Source of the DNA: Fimenecus sp045632525
GTDB taxonomy: Bacteria > Bacillota > Clostridia > Oscillospirales > Acutalibacteraceae
Direction: 5' to 3'
Length of the DNA: 26,317 bases
Assembly: GCA_045632525.1 (NCBI GenBank)
Contig: JAZQWV010000053.1
Location: 1-26,317, forward strand
Shown here: positions 22,271-26,317 of the stretch, in pieces
How positions within the stretch are numbered: position 1 is the first letter of the stretch
Layout: the number at the start of each line of letters is the position of its first letter
The notes under the pieces: model-generated
The model's database searches: none
What the model was told of the DNA's origin: nothing
The model's input: only the letters and a program-made list of their open reading frames with translations
Translations under genes and position numbers: made by a program

Positions 22271-24901
22271 TTATTTAAAAAGTTTACTTGCGTTGATGAT
22301 ATCATCATTTGTTACTTTGCCTGTTGAGGTTGCATTTACTGTTTTTTCTGCTTCGGCAGTTATATCACTATATGGTGAGTTGAGTTTGTTGTTTACATAC
22401 TCTGCCAAGCTAACACTATTAAAGATTGCGTTTTGCACTCTCTTGTTACCATATTTATCAAAGAATGTTCCGTTTTCACAATATGCGGAAGTTTCTATTG
22501 CATTTTCACATTTCCCATTATACTGTGGAATGTTAAGTTTTAAAATCGCATAGTAGTTTGCGTCAGTTTCTTTTGCGGTTGTGAAGATTTGCTTTTCATT
22601 TTCTTCTGCATATTTTTTAAGAACAAATGCAGTTTCTGTTGAAACTTTACCACTGATTACGATTACATCATTTTTAAGTAATTCATCAATATCAGTTGAG
22701 TTTTTCTGTTCGTTAAGTACGCTGAAGCGTCCACCCTTACAGAGAATACCATTGTTAACAGGTAATGCTCTTGTAACTGTTGAGCCGATGTAACGGAAAT
22801 CCACTGAACAAAGGTTAGAACAGTTTGTGCAAATACTGATTTTTGAATTTTCTTTAACAGGAACACTCTTTGTAAATGCTGTTTTTTCGCGTAATGCACC
22901 TGTTGGACAAAGTGCAACACACTGGCCACAAGCAATACAATCAGTTTCTTTTAAGTGTTTGCCAAGTTCAGGTTCAACAAAGGTGTTGAAGCCACGATTG
23001 ATAAGACCGATTGCAGATTTGCCCATAACCTCTTCACAAACTCTTACACAAAGTCCGCAAAGGATACACTTATCTGTATTTCTGCTAATAAGGTCATTTG
23101 CATTTTCCTGATTACGGTTATGCCGCTCCCCTGCAAATCTTGATGGTTTTACATCATAATCGTTCGCATAGGAAATAAGTTTACATTCAAAGTAATCGTG
23201 ACAACCACATTCAAGGCAACGATTTGCCTCTTTTTTAGCCTGTTCTTCGCTGAAACCGAAATTCACTTCTTTAAAGTTTGTTTTTCGGTCAGTAGGTGTC
23301 ATATGTGGCATCTTTGCTCTTTCAACTTTATTAAATTTTGAATAGTCGATTGATTTACTATCACGCTCAACAAAATATGGCTTCTTATATCCTACTGTTT
23401 CGCCATTTAAGTATCTGTCAATCACAACAGATGCTTTTTGTGCTTCACCGATTGCTGCTATTGCAATATCAGCACCTTTATTTGTAGCATCACCTACTGC
23501 AAACACGCCGTCAACAGATGTTGTAAATCGGCTTTCGTCTGCTGAAATTGTATTTTTACGAGTTGCTTCAAGGCTTTCAAAGCCGTTAAGATTCGGATAC
23601 TGACCGATAGCCATAATAACTGAATCAAGTGCAATTTCTTCGGTTGCACCTTCGATTGCAACTGGTCTGCAACGACCACTTTCATCAGGCTCACCAAGTT
23701 CCATTTTCTGTAAAATAACACCGTTAAGTTTACCGTTTTCGCCTGTAAATTCAATTGGATTTGTGAGGTATTTATAGATTACACCCTCTTCTTCTGACTC
23801 AAGAATTTCTTGTGGGTCAGCAGGCATTTCGTCCTTTGTACGACGATAAATAACATATACATTTTCTGCACCAAGTCGGACTGCAACACGACAAGCGTCC
23901 ATTGCAGTATTACCGCCACCACAGACTGCTACATTTTTGCCGATTTCAGGTTTCTTGCCAAGAGCAACTTCACGAAGAAAATCAATACCACCCCATACGC
24001 CATCAAAGTCTTCGCCCTGAACTCGCATTTTACTGCTGTTCCAAGCACCGATTGCAACAAGTGTAGCATCGAAATTTTCTTTGATTTGGTCAAATGAAAT
24101 ATCTTTGCCGATATTTACATTATTTTTTAGTGTAACACCCATATCTTCAATGAACTTGATTTCTTTATCAAGAACTGCTTTTGGAAGTCGGTATTCAGGA
24201 ATACCGTAACGGAGCATACCGCCCATTTTTGGCATCTGTTCAAAAATTGTTACACTATGACCTTGTTTACGAAGGAAATATGCCGCTGTAAGACCTGCAG
24301 GGCCACCACCGATAACTGCAACTTTTTTGTTTGTATCAGGCTCGATTTCAGGGATATATGTATCACCTATTAAATCCATATCACCTACAAAGCCTTTAAG
24401 GAATGCTATTGAAATTGGCTCGTCAACATATTGTCTTCTGCATTGTTTTTCACAAGGGTGTGGACAAATTCTGCCGATTGATGCTGGTAATGGCAATTTT
24501 TCTTTAATAAGCTTAACAGCTTCTTTATATTCACCATTCGCAATAAGACCAACATAACCTTGACAATCTGTGCCTGCCGGACAAGCCTTGCTGCAAGGTG
24601 CAACACAGTCACCTGTATGGTCAGAAAGCAAAAGCTCAAGGGCAACCTTACGAGATGCCTTTACTCTTTCGGTTTGAGTATGCACAATCATTCCATCTGC
24701 TACCTTTGTTGAGCAAGCACGAAGAAGCTTAGGATTGCCTTCGATTTCAACCGTGCAAAGTCCACAAGCACCATAGAGTTCAACTCTGCCGTCATAGCAA
24801 AGGTTTGGAATTTTTATTCCATTCTGTGAAGCAACATTGAGTATTGTAGCACCTTCTTGTGCTTCTATCTTTTTACCATCAATTGTTATTGTAATACTCA
24901 A
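22271..24901 (-). CDS. NuoG-like ferredoxin region fused to GltD/NfnB-type FAD oxidoreductase
   Basis: The 876-residue protein begins with a [2Fe-2S] domain (Cys35, Cys46, Cys49, Cys63). A Cys-rich region (about 95-155, HTGDC, CPHPCEKQC) follows, then two dinucleotide-binding folds of the GltD/NfnB type: GGGPAGL at 198-204 for FAD and CGGGNTAMDACR for NAD(P)H, ending in VGDATNKGADIAIAA. Later come CLECGCHDYFECK, a two-[4Fe-4S] ferredoxin domain (CILCGLCVRVC, CIACGQCVALCP) and a C-terminal CTNCSNLC segment like the first domain of NuoG/molybdopterin proteins. No molybdopterin-binding domains follow it. It should pass electrons between NAD(P)H and ferredoxin or a partner enzyme. The start is TTG directly after the nuoF stop codon, with GGAGGTG 6 nt upstream, so the two are coupled. 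Confidence 0.88.
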   Translation of the reverse strand: MSITITIDGKKIEAQEGATILNVASQNGIKIPNLCYDGRVELYGACGLCTVEIEGNPKLLRACSTKVADGMIVHTQTERVKASRKVALELLLSDHTGDCVAPCSKACPAGTDCQGYVGLIANGEYKEAVKLIKEKLPLPASIGRICPHPCEKQCRRQYVDEPISIAFLKGFVGDMDLIGDTYIPEIEPDTNKKVAVIGGGPAGLTAAYFLRKQGHSVTIFEQMPKMGGMLRYGIPEYRLPKAVLDKEIKFIEDMGVTLKNNVNIGKDISFDQIKENFDATLVAIGAWNSSKMRVQGEDFDGVWGGIDFLREVALGKKPEIGKNVAVCGGGNTAMDACRVAVRLGAENVYVIYRRTKDEMPADPQEILESEEEGVIYKYLTNPIEFTGENGKLNGVILQKMELGEPDESGRCRPVAIEGATEEIALDSVIMAIGQYPNLNGFESLEATRKNTISADESRFTTSVDGVFAVGDATNKGADIAIAAIGEAQKASVVIDRYLNGETVGYKKPYFVERDSKSIDYSKFNKVERAKMPHMTPTDRKTNFKEVNFGFSEEQAKKEANRCLECGCHDYFECKLISYANDYDVKPSRFAGERHNRNQENANDLISRNTDKCILCGLCVRVCEEVMGKSAIGLINRGFNTFVEPELGKHLKETDCIACGQCVALCPTGALREKTAFTKSVPVKENSKISICTNCSNLCSVDFRYIGSTVTRALPVNNGILCKGGRFSVLNEQKNSTDIDELLKNDVIVISGKVSTETAFVLKKYAEENEKQIFTTAKETDANYYAILKLNIPQYNGKCENAIETSAYCENGTFFDKYGNKRVQNAIFNSVSLAEYVNNKLNSPYSDITAEAEKTVNATSTGKVTNDDIINASKLFK

Positions 24902-26317
24902 TTATTTCACCTCCACAGCGTTGAATTTACACACATTTACACAGTTGCCACATTTAATACATTTTGACATATCAATGATATGTGAATTTTTAACTGTGCC
25001 GTTGATTGCACCAACAGGGCATTTTTTAGCACAGAGCGTACAGCCCTTGCAAAGCTCTGTATTGATTTCATATTTAAGAAGATTTGTGCATTCGTGTGCA
25101 GCACATTTCTTATCTTCGATATGCTCAACATATTCATTTTTAAAATATTTAAGAGTTGTAAGCACAGGGTTTGGTGCTGTCTGACCGAGACCACAAAGGG
25201 CACCGTCTTTGATTGCGAGACAAAGTTCTTCTAAAAGGTCGATATCTTCAGTTTTGCCGTTACCCTCTGTAATTCGAGTGAGAATTTCAAGCATTCTCTT
25301 TGTGCCAAGACGGCAATGAACACATTTACCACAAGATTCTTTTGCAGTAAAATCAAGGAAGAATCGAGCCATTTCGACCATACAAGTGGAATCATCCATA
25401 ACAACCATACCACCTGAGCCCATAATTGCCCCAGTCTCTGAAAGTGCTTTATAATCGATTACAGTGTCTAAAAGTTCTGCAGGGATACAACCACCTGATG
25501 GCCCACCCATTTGTACTGCTTTGAAGTTTTTATCGTTTTTAATTCCGCCACCAATGTCAAAAATAACATGACGAAGTGTTTTACCCATTGGAATTTCAAC
25601 AAGTCCACCACGCTTAATTTTACCTGTAAGTGCGAATACTTTTGTACCTTTACTGTTTTCTGTACCCATAGCAGAAAAAGCGTTGCCACCATTTAAGATA
25701 ATCCAACTTACATTTGCGAAAGTTTCAACATTGTTAATATTTGATGGTTTATGCCAATAACCCGACTGTGCAGGGAATGGTGGTTTAAGTCGAGGCAGAC
25801 CACGAGAGCCTTCAAGAGACTCAATAAGGGCTGTTTCTTCACCACACACAAATGCACCTGCACCTGCTTTAATACGGAAGTCACAAGAAAAGTCTGTGCC
25901 CATAATATTCTGACCGATAAAGCCTTTTGCTTTTGCCTGGTCGATAGCATTCTGAAGTCTGCGGATTGCAAGTGGATATTCTGCACGAACATATACAATT
26001 GCTTCACAAGCACCGATAGTGTAAGCACCTATGAGCATACCTTCAATAAGACTATGTGGGTCTCCTTCAATTACGGCTCTATCCATAAATGCGCCTGGGT
26101 CACCCTCATCGGCATTACAGATGAGATATTTTCTTTCGCCCACGCTCTGACGTGCCGCATTCCACTTGAACCAGGTCGGGAAGCCTGCACCGCCTCTGCC
26201 TGCAAGACCCGAAACCTTGATTTCTTCAATAACCTGCTCGGGGGTCATTGTTTTGAGAGCCTTTTCAAGTGCCTGATAGCCGTCAGCTTCGCGGTAATCG
26301 TCAAGCGAAACGGGGTC
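24902..26317 (-). CDS. nuoF: NuoF/HydB-like NADH-binding flavoprotein subunit (N terminus outside window)
   Basis: The frame is open to the window edge (the visible part starts DPVSLDDYREADGYQALEKA), so the ATG-like codon at 26248 is internal and the gene is cut. The Gly-rich NADH/FMN segment GLAGRGGAGFPTWFKW is followed by EGDPGAFMDR, an SLBB-like part and GPSGG. The N3-type cluster motif ESCGKCVHCRLGT comes next, then a C-terminal two-[4Fe-4S] ferredoxin domain (CKGCTLCAKKCP, CIKCGNCVNVC). That C-terminal ferredoxin is typical of soluble hydrogenase or formate dehydrogenase flavoproteins rather than respiratory complex I. It enters electrons from NADH. The next gene starts with no gap. A NuoE-like subunit and a hydrogenase or formate dehydrogenase subunit would be expected to the right of the window. 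Confidence 0.92.
   Translation of the reverse strand, partial: DPVSLDDYREADGYQALEKALKTMTPEQVIEEIKVSGLAGRGGAGFPTWFKWNAARQSVGERKYLICNADEGDPGAFMDRAVIEGDPHSLIEGMLIGAYTIGACEAIVYVRAEYPLAIRRLQNAIDQAKAKGFIGQNIMGTDFSCDFRIKAGAGAFVCGEETALIESLEGSRGLPRLKPPFPAQSGYWHKPSNINNVETFANVSWIILNGGNAFSAMGTENSKGTKVFALTGKIKRGGLVEIPMGKTLRHVIFDIGGGIKNDKNFKAVQMGGPSGGCIPAELLDTVIDYKALSETGAIMGSGGMVVMDDSTCMVEMARFFLDFTAKESCGKCVHCRLGTKRMLEILTRITEGNGKTEDIDLLEELCLAIKDGALCGLGQTAPNPVLTTLKYFKNEYVEHIEDKKCAAHECTNLLKYEINTELCKGCTLCAKKCPVGAINGTVKNSHIIDMSKCIKCGNCVNVCKFNAVEVK

Overview
The window reads as chromosomal DNA from a low-GC, anaerobic, fermentative Clostridia-type Firmicute, probably a gut lineage. The grounds are: AAGGAGG-type ribosome binding sites with several TTG/GTG starts; consensus sigma-A promoters with 17-nt spacers; intrinsic terminators; a biotin-dependent sodium-pump decarboxylase operon; a NuoF / ferredoxin-GltD type NAD(P)H oxidoreductase pair; and a DUF5685 / J-domain-like gene pair. 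The species cannot be named from sequence alone. I see no phage, insertion sequence or CRISPR array.

Left part (1-2780, plus strand): the end of an oxaloacetate decarboxylase operon in the order alpha (cut by the window edge), gamma, biotin carrier, beta. It closes with a hairpin terminator that also serves the convergent gene on the other strand. From 2780 to 6540 on the minus strand lie sfsA, a GPH-family sugar:cation symporter with its own promoter, and a membrane-embedded M28-type metallopeptidase with its own promoter. Terminators separate the units.

Centre (6517-18146, minus strand): an apparently single 11.6-kb transcription unit of ten genes for exported or membrane proteins. It starts at a consensus promoter (18118-18146) and ends at a strong terminator (6517-6548). 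In transcription order it holds: a one-pass membrane protein; a 1682-residue secreted protein with two jelly-roll-like halves; seven small secreted proteins of about 150-165 residues that are paralogues of each other; and a C-terminally membrane-anchored protein with about 375 residues of Asp-rich calcium-binding (thrombospondin type 3-like) repeats. The giant protein ends in the same domain that makes up each small protein. Together they look like a surface fibre or layer, with a large adhesin carrying one copy of the building block, a set of subunits, and a calcium-stiffened membrane stalk. This is the most likely undescribed system in the window; its function is inferred, not demonstrated.

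Right part: a tRNA-Leu(CAA) gene with its own promoter and terminator (18324-18490). Next is a five-gene minus-strand operon, metF - DUF5685 - J-domain-like - membrane protein - radC (22205 down to 18495). At the edge is a nuoF-like gene (cut by the window end) followed immediately by an 876-residue fusion of a NuoG-like ferredoxin region with a GltD/NfnB-type flavoprotein. This pair probably belongs to an NAD(P)H-linked hydrogenase or formate dehydrogenase complex whose other subunits lie outside the window.
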